Assembly (NCBI RefSeq): GCF_020386975.1
Contig: NZ_JABFNK010000005.1
Location: forward strand, 310,001-374,000
Length of the DNA stretch: 64,000 nt
Origin: Thermococcus bergensis
GTDB taxonomy: Archaea; Methanobacteriota_B; Thermococci; Thermococcales; Thermococcaceae
Reading direction: 5' to 3'
Shown: one piece after another, positions 34,154 through 42,424 of the stretch
Layout: every line of letters begins with the position of its first letter
Numbering within the stretch: the stretch's first letter is position 1
The notes under the pieces: generated by a model
Database searches by the model: none
The model's input: only the letters and a program-made list of their open reading frames with translations
Told to the model about the DNA's origin: nothing
Translations under genes and position numbers: made by a program

Positions 34154-35674
34154 ATGGACAAACTTGTCCGTAACAAAATTTTTGATGAGATATACAGGAT
34201 TGGCGAAGATGGTGTCCCTGAATTTAAAACCTACGCCGCTGGAGAGTGGGTTTTTGGAGAAAGTTTTTCTGAGGTTAAAAGTCCCATAGATGGCAGAACT
34301 ATAGCAAGGGTTTCAAGACTTAGCAAAGAACAAACCGAGGAAATTCTTTCCACAGTTTATGAAAAAGGAAGGGAGGAAATAAGAAATTATCCTGGGGAAA
34401 AGAGAATAGAAAGCTTTTTGAAGGCGGCACAGTTGATGAGGGAAGCATTTGAAGACTTTGTGAGAGTTTTGGTCCTTGATGCTGGCAAGCCGAAAAGCAA
34501 TGCAACTGGGGAAACAAAAGCCACTATTGAAAGGCTCGAAAAAACTACTTTTGAGTCAAGGAGAATGCTTGGTGATTACATCCCCGGAGACTGGAGTGAA
34601 GAGACCCTCGAAAGTGAGGGAATAGTAAAGAGAGAACCATATGGAGTTATCTTGGCAATAAGCCCCTTCAATTATCCGCTGTTTATCTCCGCAACAAAAA
34701 TAATACCCGCCCTTTTCAGTGGAAATGCAGTGCTGTTAAAACCTGCATCTGCAGATCCTCTCGCGGCACTTCTATTTATTAGGGTCTTAGAACTTGCAGG
34801 CTTTCCCAAGGAGAGCTTTGCCCTCTTAACAATACCTGGAAGGTTTATGGATGATGTGGTAAAGGACAAGCGTATACGGGCTATAACCTTCACTGGCAGT
34901 ACAGAGGTTGGGGAGCACATAATAAGAATCGGTGGGATAAAAGCTTACCACCTTGAGCTTGGGGGCAAGGATCCTGCCATAGTTTTGGATGATGCAGACC
35001 TTGAGCTTGCGAGTGAAAAAATCATTAAGGGTATGGTGAGCTATTCTGGCCAGAGGTGTGATGCAATAAGGCTCATACTAGCACAGGAGGAAATTTATGA
35101 GGAACTGAAGGCGAAGATTCTTGAAAAGCTGAAAGAGATAGAACCCAAAAACCCGCTGGAGGATGAAAACGCTGTGATGGGACCTCTTATTGACAAACAT
35201 TCTGTGGATTATATTGAGGAGGTCTACAAAGATGCCATAGAGAAGGGAGCGAAGCCTTTGACCGAATTCAAAAGAGAGGGCAACTATGTATGGCCAATAC
35301 TCCTTGAAGTGGACAAAGAGAAGGTTAAAGAGCTTAGAGCTTTTCAAGAGGACGTCTTTGGCCCGCTAACTCTGATTATCAAAGTCAAGGATGAAGACGA
35401 AGCAGTTGATATAGCGAATTCCTCCCGTTTTGGACTGGATGCCTCTGTTTTCAGTGAGTGTGAGAGGAGGGCAAGGAAGGTCGCGAGGAAGCTTGAAGTC
35501 GGGAGTGTTTTCATCAACGAGTACCCGAGGCACGGCATAGGTTACTACCCCTTTGGCGGCATGAAAGACAGCGGCGTGGGAAGAGAAGGCATAGGCTACT
35601 CTGTCGAGCAGCTTACGACGACAAAAACGATAGTGCACAACTTCAAGGGCTACGGTGTCTGGGAGTACCTTTGA
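34154..35674 (+). CDS. gapN: Non-phosphorylating NADP-dependent glyceraldehyde-3-phosphate dehydrogenase (GAPN)
   Basis: A 506-residue aldehyde dehydrogenase. It has the general base glutamate in HLELGGKDP (about E268) and the catalytic cysteine in YSGQRCDA (about C302), plus the NAD(P) segment ITFTGSTEVGEHI. The overall sequence fits the GAPN of Thermococcus that oxidises glyceraldehyde-3-phosphate to 3-phosphoglycerate with NADP. This bypasses phosphoglycerate kinase next to the ferredoxin-dependent GAPOR. It has a promoter of its own (ACCTTTTATAGG near 34110). Confidence 0.88.
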   Translation: MDKLVRNKIFDEIYRIGEDGVPEFKTYAAGEWVFGESFSEVKSPIDGRTIARVSRLSKEQTEEILSTVYEKGREEIRNYPGEKRIESFLKAAQLMREAFEDFVRVLVLDAGKPKSNATGETKATIERLEKTTFESRRMLGDYIPGDWSEETLESEGIVKREPYGVILAISPFNYPLFISATKIIPALFSGNAVLLKPASADPLAALLFIRVLELAGFPKESFALLTIPGRFMDDVVKDKRIRAITFTGSTEVGEHIIRIGGIKAYHLELGGKDPAIVLDDADLELASEKIIKGMVSYSGQRCDAIRLILAQEEIYEELKAKILEKLKEIEPKNPLEDENAVMGPLIDKHSVDYIEEVYKDAIEKGAKPLTEFKREGNYVWPILLEVDKEKVKELRAFQEDVFGPLTLIIKVKDEDEAVDIANSSRFGLDASVFSECERRARKVARKLEVGSVFINEYPRHGIGYYPFGGMKDSGVGREGIGYSVEQLTTTKTIVHNFKGYGVWEYL

Positions 35675-35758
35675 TTTTCTCCCCTCTTTTGTTCTGAACT
35701 GAAAACTTTATAAGTTCGAAGATTTAATCTTTTAATGCAAATTTTAAAGGTGGTAGCT

Positions 35759-35935
35759 ATGAGTGAGGAGTTAGTTTTCAAAGTTTTAAAAGAAGCAGGA
35801 AGACCTTTAAAGAGCGCTGAAATAGCAGAATTGGCTGGAATTGATAAGAAAGAGGTAGATAAAGTCATTAAAAAGCTCAAAAAGGAAGGAAAAATAATTT
35901 CCCCAAAGAGGTGTTACTACGCTCCTGCTGAGTGA
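35759..35935 (+). CDS. Small winged-helix DNA-binding protein
   Basis: A 58-residue protein that is nearly all winged helix: LKSAEIAELAGIDKKEVDKV as the helix-turn-helix, then KKLKKEGKIISPKRCYYAP as the wing. Similar stand-alone proteins are widespread in Thermococcales. The ATG at 35759 follows AAGGTGG; an ATG at 35735 is in frame but lies upstream of that site. It sits between GAPN and the membrane-ferritin gene. Target unknown. Confidence 0.75.
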   Translation: MSEELVFKVLKEAGRPLKSAEIAELAGIDKKEVDKVIKKLKKEGKIISPKRCYYAPAE

Positions 35936-35988
35936 TTTCCGCTTATTTTATTAACCCCTAAAACTTTTACATTTTTTGGTGGGTGAAA

Positions 35989-37077
35989 ATGGAGGAAGCA
36001 CTAAAACTGGCGAGTCAATTTTACGAGGACGAATACAAAGATTCGGTTCTCTATGCTTCTTTGAGTAGAGGGGAAAAAGATCCAAAGCTGAAAGAAGAAT
36101 TTTTAAGGTTATCTCACATGGAATCAAATCACGCAAAATTCTGGCACGACTTTTTGGCCAAAAGGGGTAAAAAACCTGAGAAAATAAAAATAGGCAGGCT
36201 CAGTTTCTTTTCCGTGAAACTGCTTAGAAAGCTTTTGGGGCCAGGAACCGTTGTATCTCTGCTAGAGATGGGAGAGAATTCTGCTATTCAAAAATATTTC
36301 AGATTTTTGACAAAATATAAGCTTAGCGAGGAAGAGAGGGAAATACTCTCAAAAATAATCCTTGATGAACTTGAGCATGAGCGCTTTTTCTACGAGAGTA
36401 AGAAACGCTTCCATGTGGAAAACATCAGGGATTTTGTTCTTGGAATGAACGACGGTCTTGTGGAGCTTTTGGGGGCAGTTACGGGACTTTCAGCAGTTTA
36501 TATCCACAATCCGAAAATAGTAGGGATTAGCGGCTTGATAGTTGGAGTCGCGGGAGCACTTTCAATGGGGATAGGGGCGTTTATATCCGTCAGGTCTCAG
36601 AGGCAGGTAAATGAGAGTGTAAAACAAAGAATGGAAGTGCTTTTCAAAGTTTCTCCGGAGAGAGCAAAGGAAGAGCTTATAGAGAGGCTTTTGGAGAGCG
36701 GTATGCCAGAGGAGGTCGCTAAAGAAGTTGCGGAAAAGCTATCTTCCAATGAAAACGCAATGATAAATCTTCTTGTGCAAGAAAGCAATGAAAATGAACT
36801 CCGTTCGGCCCTTTATACCGGCTTGGCGTATTTAACCGGAGTGGCTTTTCCAGTACTGCCGTATTTCGTTGCCTCCTCTTCATTATTAGCGTTGCCGTTC
36901 TCAGTCCTTTTGGCTGGTACTGCTTTGGCGATAGTCGCGGGTACTGTTTCCATACTTTCGGGAATTTCAATAAGGAAAAAAGTCTTTGAGATGGTGTCCA
37001 CTGGACTGGGAGCGGCATTCTTGAGCTATCTTTTTGGAAGGTTAATGGAGGCTATTTTCCATATTTCCGCGCTTTGA
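35989..37077 (+). CDS. Membrane-bound ferritin/VIT1 fusion (MbfA-like iron exporter)
   Basis: A 362-residue fusion. The N-terminal ~140 residues are ferritin-like (YEDEYKDSVLYASLS; HMESNHAKFW; LDELEHERFFYESKK). The rest is a VIT1/CCC1-type membrane domain starting VLGMNDGLVELLGAVTGL (near 150), with a long cytoplasmic loop and three C-terminal helices. Bacterial MbfA proteins of this build export iron. The ATG at 35989 follows GGTGGGTGAA. It closes the iron and oxygen island and would protect against excess ferrous iron. Confidence 0.85.
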   Translation: MEEALKLASQFYEDEYKDSVLYASLSRGEKDPKLKEEFLRLSHMESNHAKFWHDFLAKRGKKPEKIKIGRLSFFSVKLLRKLLGPGTVVSLLEMGENSAIQKYFRFLTKYKLSEEEREILSKIILDELEHERFFYESKKRFHVENIRDFVLGMNDGLVELLGAVTGLSAVYIHNPKIVGISGLIVGVAGALSMGIGAFISVRSQRQVNESVKQRMEVLFKVSPERAKEELIERLLESGMPEEVAKEVAEKLSSNENAMINLLVQESNENELRSALYTGLAYLTGVAFPVLPYFVASSSLLALPFSVLLAGTALAIVAGTVSILSGISIRKKVFEMVSTGLGAAFLSYLFGRLMEAIFHISAL

Positions 37078-37130
37078 TATTGGTTTTTGATTTTTCTTGA
37101 TTTTATGCCCATTTGGGCTGAAAACGCATA

Positions 37131-37141
37131 TGTACAGTACA
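37131..37141. promoter_or_regulatory. Palindrome upstream of the 386-residue gene
   Basis: TGTACAGTACA is an 11-bp perfect palindrome about 16-20 bp upstream of a TATA-like AGTTTAAAGTC (37157-37167). The position suits a regulator site (Lrp-like operators are often this type). Inference only. Confidence 0.35.
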
Positions 37142-37220
37142 ATGGATCATAAAGAGAAAAGTTTAAAGTCTCTCGCTCTCAAAAATAGATAATTTCCATG
37201 CTTTAAGGAGGAGATAGCAT

Positions 37221-38381
37221 ATGATATGTATTGCAGGGCATGTTGGTGTGGGCCATGTTTTTAGTCATTCTGGGTTTGTTCAGGATGATTCGCAAGGATT
37301 TGCTGTAGTTGGGCACATGATTAAGGATCTATTTAAGGTACGTACGAAGATTGAAAGCGTTGATGTGGATTTAAACGCCAACGTTATAACTATAAAGACA
37401 AAAGATGGGGGCGTTGGACAGGGTCGCCCTCGCAGGGGGATCACGCCTTTTGAAGCAGAAATGTTAAAACACCTTGAAGGTGAAGAAGGCCTCTTCCCGC
37501 ATTATGCAACATTGAAAGTTTTTGGAAGGTTTTATGGGCATGGAGTGTCGGAAGTGCCGGTGGCAACAGAATATGCAATTTCTACGGCCGTTATGGATAC
37601 ATTTGCGAAGAATATCCCCGAGTTTTATGTAGCCAGACGGGAAGACGAAATTGCTAGTGATGTAATTGGGGGCGTTAAAGTAAAAGAGCTTTCAACCGCT
37701 TTTTTATTAACAATCAACGGTTCTAAAATTGGGGTTGGCCCTGTTGAGAACTTAGAGGGTAATGTGGCATTGCCTCCTAAGAGGGGAGTAATGGAACGTC
37801 TGGGAGTTTTGAGGTCTCCCACCATAGTCGTGGAGAGTAAAGCGTACGTACCCTCTCTGGGGGTCGATAGGGAATTGTTCCTGGTTAGGTATAACCAAGA
37901 TGTGGATAATGTGACTGTGGCGAAGAGTATAATAAACAGTCTTGAAGAATTCGGAGCGGATTATCTTGAAATCCCGTCCGCATTTCCAATGGAAAAGGGG
38001 GCTATGGAAAAATCTGTCCTAGAAGTTGCAGAAAGAATAATTACTCATGCTGATAAGCTCAAAACTTTAGATAGTGCCATTGAGCGTGCTAAAATTATAG
38101 CTGAACTTGTGAAAATACTTTCGGAGGACGTGGGTGGGATAATCTTCATGGATAATAAACTGCATGATATAGTAAGGGCTGCAGGGATTATGCCAGGAAC
38201 GGCAGCGGTATTCTCTAAGGTAGTTCCTGAGGGGTATATACAAAAATACAAGGTTGTGTTTACTACAAAAGATGATGTGGGGGCAATGAGCAAAGTTCTA
38301 AAGAGGGCTATTGAGGTGTTGTTGGATAAATATCCAAACTCTATTGATGAAATCAAGGAAAAATTTGTTGATGTGTTATGA
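37221..38381 (+). CDS. Conserved-looking protein of unknown function (386 residues)
   Basis: I do not recognise the family. The protein is soluble and starts with a His/Gly-rich segment (GHVGVGHVFSHSGFVQDDS) that looks like a metal- or cofactor-binding site. It has a second Gly/Arg-rich stretch (GGVGQGRPRRGITPFE) and a third glycine/histidine site (FGRFYGHGVSEVP). It has no signal peptide or membrane helices. The ATG follows AAGGAGGAG, and a palindrome lies upstream of the TATA box. Downstream are a DAACS symporter, asparaginase and a carboxyltransferase, so an enzyme of amino-acid or C4-acid breakdown is a reasonable guess. Confidence 0.6.
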   Translation: MICIAGHVGVGHVFSHSGFVQDDSQGFAVVGHMIKDLFKVRTKIESVDVDLNANVITIKTKDGGVGQGRPRRGITPFEAEMLKHLEGEEGLFPHYATLKVFGRFYGHGVSEVPVATEYAISTAVMDTFAKNIPEFYVARREDEIASDVIGGVKVKELSTAFLLTINGSKIGVGPVENLEGNVALPPKRGVMERLGVLRSPTIVVESKAYVPSLGVDRELFLVRYNQDVDNVTVAKSIINSLEEFGADYLEIPSAFPMEKGAMEKSVLEVAERIITHADKLKTLDSAIERAKIIAELVKILSEDVGGIIFMDNKLHDIVRAAGIMPGTAAVFSKVVPEGYIQKYKVVFTTKDDVGAMSKVLKRAIEVLLDKYPNSIDEIKEKFVDVL

Positions 38382-39322
38382 ATTATGACAAAGGACGTTT
38401 GAACAACAGGCTATTTGATGTCTTGATGTCTTTTTTCTATTGTCACAATGATATTATATCAACAATATATCATGAAATCTGTCAAGTTTGGGGTCTTTTA
38501 CTTCATATAGGAGGAGGCACAACTTGTCATATTTCCAAAAACTTTATATTGTTGGAATACATCAAATAAATTTGAACATATATTTTGGGGGATGAAATAT
38601 GGGAGTAGAACAAGTCTTGAAACTTGGAAAAAGGCCCCTGTATGCCCTTATAGCAGCAATTGTGGGTGCCCTTGTAGGATGGGTGGCAGGACCGAGCGCA
38701 GCGACTATAAAACCCTTTGGTGATGTCTTTATAGCACTTTTGAAATTTATCGTTGGACCGTTGGTTTTTGTCTCCATAGCAACAGCAGTAACAACAGTCC
38801 AAAGCTTCAAGAGACTTGGAAAAATCTTTGGAGGATTTTTGGTTTACTGGTTTGTCTTTGGTCTTATTGCAGCAATCATAGGATATACTTGGGCCAATAT
38901 AATAAAGCCCGGATTGGGAGTTCAGCTAGCTTCAAAGCAAATAGAACTGGCAGAGGTATCTGTATCCCAGGTATTGCTAAGCTTTATCCCTAACAATCCA
39001 ATAAAAGCCTTTTTAGAGCTTAATACAATGCAAATAATTATTATGGCATTACTTACAGGTTTTGCCATTGCTTTACTAGGTAACACCCTTCCAGAAGAGC
39101 ATAACTTCCTCAAGAAGCTATTCGAGTCTCTTCAGGCATTGATATATAAGATAGTAGACTTTATCTTATGGTATGCACCAGTTGGTATTTTTGCACTGAT
39201 GGCAAACCTGGTAGGAACAGTTGGTGCAATGGGACTGGCTTCTCTTGCAAAGATGGTATTTACACAATGGGCTGCATACCTTACAATATTGCTGGTTGTT
39301 CACCCGTTGTTTATAATGTTGA

Positions 39323-39332
39323 TCCTGAGAGT
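39323..39332. repeat. Target-site duplication of the 869-bp element (left)
   Basis: TCCTGAGAGT occurs at 39323-39332 and again at 40202-40211, directly flanking the element inside the symporter gene. Confidence 0.85.
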
Positions 39333-40201
39333 GGGCGTGTTTAGTTTCACCCCCTGTTATTTAAACAGTATTTGACTCTGAGGAGGATTTTCAGACCATA
39401 ACACATTACCCCAAGCAGGATTCGGGTTACAGTAGTCTTTTTCAGAAAACAGGGGATCCTACTGCCAAACCACGTTGTAAACGCACCCCAGAACCCCTCA
39501 TGAGGATTCCTACGCCTGTACTCTTCTTCAGAAAACACTCTGTCTCTCTTCTTACTACCAAAACCACCTGGAGCGTTCTTAGTTTTCTTAACAATCGGCC
39601 GATAACCCTTTTCCACCACAGTGTTCAGAACTTTCTTTGAATCATAAGCCCCATCAGCATAAAAATTCCCAGAACCCCCCGGCAGGAGTTCAATCAGCTC
39701 GTTCTCAGAAGTTGTGATCTTCACAGCAACCGGATACAGTAAACCCGGCAGGATTCTCGTTATTGCCTGAACTTCTATCCTGCCCTTTTTTTATTTGTAA
39801 TAATGGTTGAGTCTGCTTGAGTGCTGGCGTAGGGTAATTTCTGGAGTTTTTTCAGGAGGTGGTTTGTCAGTTCTTCGAGGTTCAGCTTTTTCTCCCAGTT
39901 GTGGAGGGTTGAGTAGTGAATGTTTGCTCCGAAGAATTTTCTGCCGTAGTGCTGGGCGTCTCTGAGGGGTAGGTTGTAGTATTGTTTAAAGAGGAGTATT
40001 GCCAGTATTGTTTTTACTGGAAATTTTTTGGATTTTGGCAGGTTCTTCAGCTTTCCTTCTGATTCGAAGTCTGCTAAAACGTCAAGAATTGCGAATGCCA
40101 CGCTTTCAGGGTCTTTGAGTCTGTGATCCCATCTGGGGATCACGACAACCACCCGAAAGAATTCAGCAAAAACCCTAATAAAGGTTACTATAAACACGCC
40201 C
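39333..40201 (-). mobile_element. DDE insertion sequence of IS5-like type (869 bp)
   Basis: The ends are inverted repeats GGGCGTGTTTA / TAAACACGCCC, flanked by the 10-bp duplication TCCTGAGAGT. The transposase is read on the minus strand in two overlapping frames. Clean ends show a single recent insertion. The element is unrelated to the IS6-type copies. Assignment to the IS5 group is from the general look of the transposase and is tentative. Confidence 0.82.
39347..40143 (-). CDS. IS5-like DDE transposase in two frames (-1 shift at an A7 run)
   Basis: The first frame starts at a GTG (40143, after GGGTGG) and stops at 39775. The second continues to 39347. Joining them by -1 slippage on the A-AAA-AAG heptamer (39785-39791, minus strand) gives one ~265-residue transposase. 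The first catalytic aspartate is in QADST, the second in FYADGAYDSKK and the glutamate probably in NPHEGFWG. The heptamer is a classic programmed frameshift site, but loss of one A from a longer run, or a sequencing error, would look the same. Confidence 0.7.
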
Positions 40202-40211
40202 TCCTGAGAGT
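40202..40211. repeat. Target-site duplication of the 869-bp element (right)
   Basis: TCCTGAGAGT, partner of 39323-39332. The symporter reading frame resumes after it. Confidence 0.85.
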
Positions 40212-40719
40212 AAACCCATTGCAGTACTGGAGAAAGGTATATCCGGCAATGCTAACAGCATTTGTTACCCAAAGCAGCTCTGCGACAATGCCAATTACTC
40301 TGAGGGTTACTAAGACATTGGGCGTTCCAGACGATGCTGCGGATGTTATAATACCTCTTGCTGCCACTATTAACATGCAAGCCGTTGCTGCTGAAATGCC
40401 CATCTATGCAGTTTGGGCTGCTCAGATGTATGGGGCCCATCTGACTGTAGCTCACGTGGCAATTGCATTAATAATGGGTGTTTTCGGTGCTGCAGCAGTT
40501 GCGGGAGTTCCCGGTGGAGGTATTATGATTGCCGCTATAACCCTTCAGACTCTAGGACTGCCACTGGATCCGGTAGGATGGATAGCAGGTATTTACGTGG
40601 TCATTGACATGTTCAACACAATGCTTAACGTTACCGGTGACCCATTGGGTGTCATGTTTGTCTCAAAATTTGTACTCAAGGAATTTGATAAGCAGAAGTT
40701 CAATGCACCGCCCGAATGA

Positions 40720-41062
40720 AGGCTTTTATTTGCTTTTTTATTTTTATGATCCATTTTTGTAACAAAAAGACACGCGATTGTTGTTATTTTTGAAAAACAA
40801 GGTCAAGCTGATTTCATTTTGGTTGGGTCCATTATTGATGAATATTTTCTCACCCAAGAATCGTGAAATCATCGGTCTAAACACGCTGTTAGGAAAATGA
40901 GGTTTTATGGGTAGGAATAGCCATTCAGATTGTTTTTGTCATATTGGGGAATTATATATAAATGACCTAAATAATATGTCAATAAATTGGGGCATAAAAC
41001 CTCGAAATTTTGTAAAAAAGATTAAAAGTCACCGGCCTCAATTTATAAGTGGGGTGCCTTTT
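40720..41062. other. Intergenic region upstream of the asparaginase gene
   Basis: About 340 AT-rich bases with no supported gene. A T-rich run follows the symporter stop (possible terminator, about 40728-40745). TTGTCATATT at 40936-40945 precedes an AT-rich ATTATATATA (40951-40960), an arrangement also found upstream of the symporter. A TATA-like AAGATTAAAAG near 41020 lies closer to the asparaginase start. Confidence 0.45.
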
Positions 41063-42339
41063 ATGAAAAAAATTTTAGTGCTGGGAACTGGGGGTACTAT
41101 TGCCAGTGTGAAGACAGAAGAGGGTTTTAAGAGCTCTTTAGACATCAATGAAATTTTACGGCACGCGGGTATTAAATTACACAATGGATACGAAATACAT
41201 ACCAAGAATATTTTGAATATCGACAGCACGCTCATTCAACCGGAGGACTGGGAAATAATAGCAAAAGAGGTTTACTCCGGTCTTAGAGACTATGATGGCA
41301 TTGTAATATCTCACGGAACGGACACTCTGGCGTATACTTCATCTATGCTTAGCTTCATGGTACAGAATCCTACTAAACCCGTTGTTATAACCGGTGCTAT
41401 GAAGCCGATAACAGAACCGGGTAGTGATGCTGTTAAAAATCTCAGAGATTCGCTACTTTTTGCTATGGAAGCTAAAATCGGAGGCATATTTGTCGTGTTT
41501 AATGGAAAAGTCATGAACGGATGCCGGGTTTCGAAGATTAACAGCGTGGATGTAGACGCTTTCAAGAGTATAAACTACCCTGATATAGCCTACATAGATG
41601 AAGGTGGTCAAATTAAGTATAACGCCAACATTCTTGATTCTTATTCCCGGCCTAGAGGTTCTTTAAAGTTGGACACTCAATATGATCCTCGGGTATTTGT
41701 GCTTAAACTAATTCCCGGTCTTGACTCCCGAGTTATTGACGGTCTTTTGGACATGGGCTGTTTCATAGGTAGTGATAAATGGAACTTTTGAATTCTTTTG
41801 TTTTCCGTAATTTTTAAATAGTCTCTAATTATACTTCCTTGTGGTGAAGCAGTTCCCAGAATGTGGGGTTTGTCAAGCCCGAATGGGGACTGTCGAGAGC
41901 CTTGAAGATGTGGGGAGTCTCCGTTCCCCCCGAAAGCCAGCCAATGAAGACGGGAGGAGGGAAGCCTACCCGTTACGAAATTAACGCCCTACACGCACTT
42001 TACGGGTAGGCAGAACGGTATAAGGGACTTATACTTGAAAGTTATGGTACTGGGGGTATTCCCTATAGAAAGAGAAACCTCCTAGAGAAAATAAAGAGCA
42101 TAAGCCGGGAAATTCCTGTAGTTGTGACTACTCAGGCACTGTATGGTGGAGTTGATTTGAGCAGATATGAAGTGGGTATGAAAGCACTTGAGGCGGGGGT
42201 TATTTCGGCAAAGGACATGACAAAAGAAGCAACGGTTACAAAATTAATGTGGGCCCTCGGCCATACTGAAGATGTGGATGAAATCAAACAAATAATGCAT
42301 ACTAATTACGCAGACGAGATAAAGAATATCTCGCAATAA
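41063..42339 (+). pseudogene. L-asparaginase (type I, archaeal) gene interrupted by a ~260-bp insertion
   Basis: The first part (41063-41758) has the catalytic threonines: LGTGGTIAS near residue 7 and SHGTDTLAY near residue 85. The second part (42019-42339) continues with [17 protein letters not shown] and a [10 protein letters not shown]...[11 protein letters not shown]-terminus. Joined, they give 338 residues, a normal length, so the ~260-bp insert falls between Gly (GGC) and Tyr (TAT) codons. The present first part ends nine codons into the insert. Asparagine hydrolysis by this gene is presumably lost. The ATG at 41063 follows GGGGTG. Confidence 0.87.
41759..42018 (+). mobile_element. Non-autonomous IS200/IS605-like element (probable tnpB 3'-end remnant)
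   Basis: About 260 bases that interrupt the asparaginase gene without an evident target duplication. The last ~55 bases contain a perfect 10-bp hairpin, GCCTACCCGT (41964-41973) and ACGGGTAGGC (42002-42011), next to the right boundary. This is the layout of an IS605 right end. A frame at 41850-41984 (about 45 codons, ending REAYPLRN) resembles a degenerate TnpB C-terminus. In such elements this zone encodes the omega RNA. Boundaries are set by the reading frame of asparaginase and may be off by a few bases. Confidence 0.5.
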
Positions 42340-42424
42340 TGGCAGGTGCATACATTTATAAGTCGATAATCATTTGATGGGGTAACGAGAGGTTTAGGAT
42401 TCACAATCGGTTGAGGTGATAGAA

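Larger units (their letters stand above)
38599..40719 (+). pseudogene. DAACS-family (GltPh-like) symporter gene split by an insertion sequence
   Basis: Two parts, 38599-39332 and 40212-40719, join in frame into a 413-residue symporter when the 869-bp insertion and one copy of its 10-bp duplication are removed. Family signs are VTQSSSATMPIT (hairpin 1), ATINM, AGVPGGG (hairpin 2) and NVTGD (helix 8). Residues of the GltPh aspartate/sodium site differ: NMDGT is NMQAV and the substrate arginine in DMGRT is Asn (DMFNT), so the original substrate was probably not an acidic amino acid. The upstream half has a normal start (GGGGGATGA, ATG 38599). As it stands the gene is broken. Confidence 0.88.

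Noticed and set aside
40907-41062. N-terminal extension of the asparaginase from an upstream in-frame start
   Set aside because: The extension is not like any asparaginase; the ATG at 41063 has a good GGGGTG site and yields the normal N-terminus.
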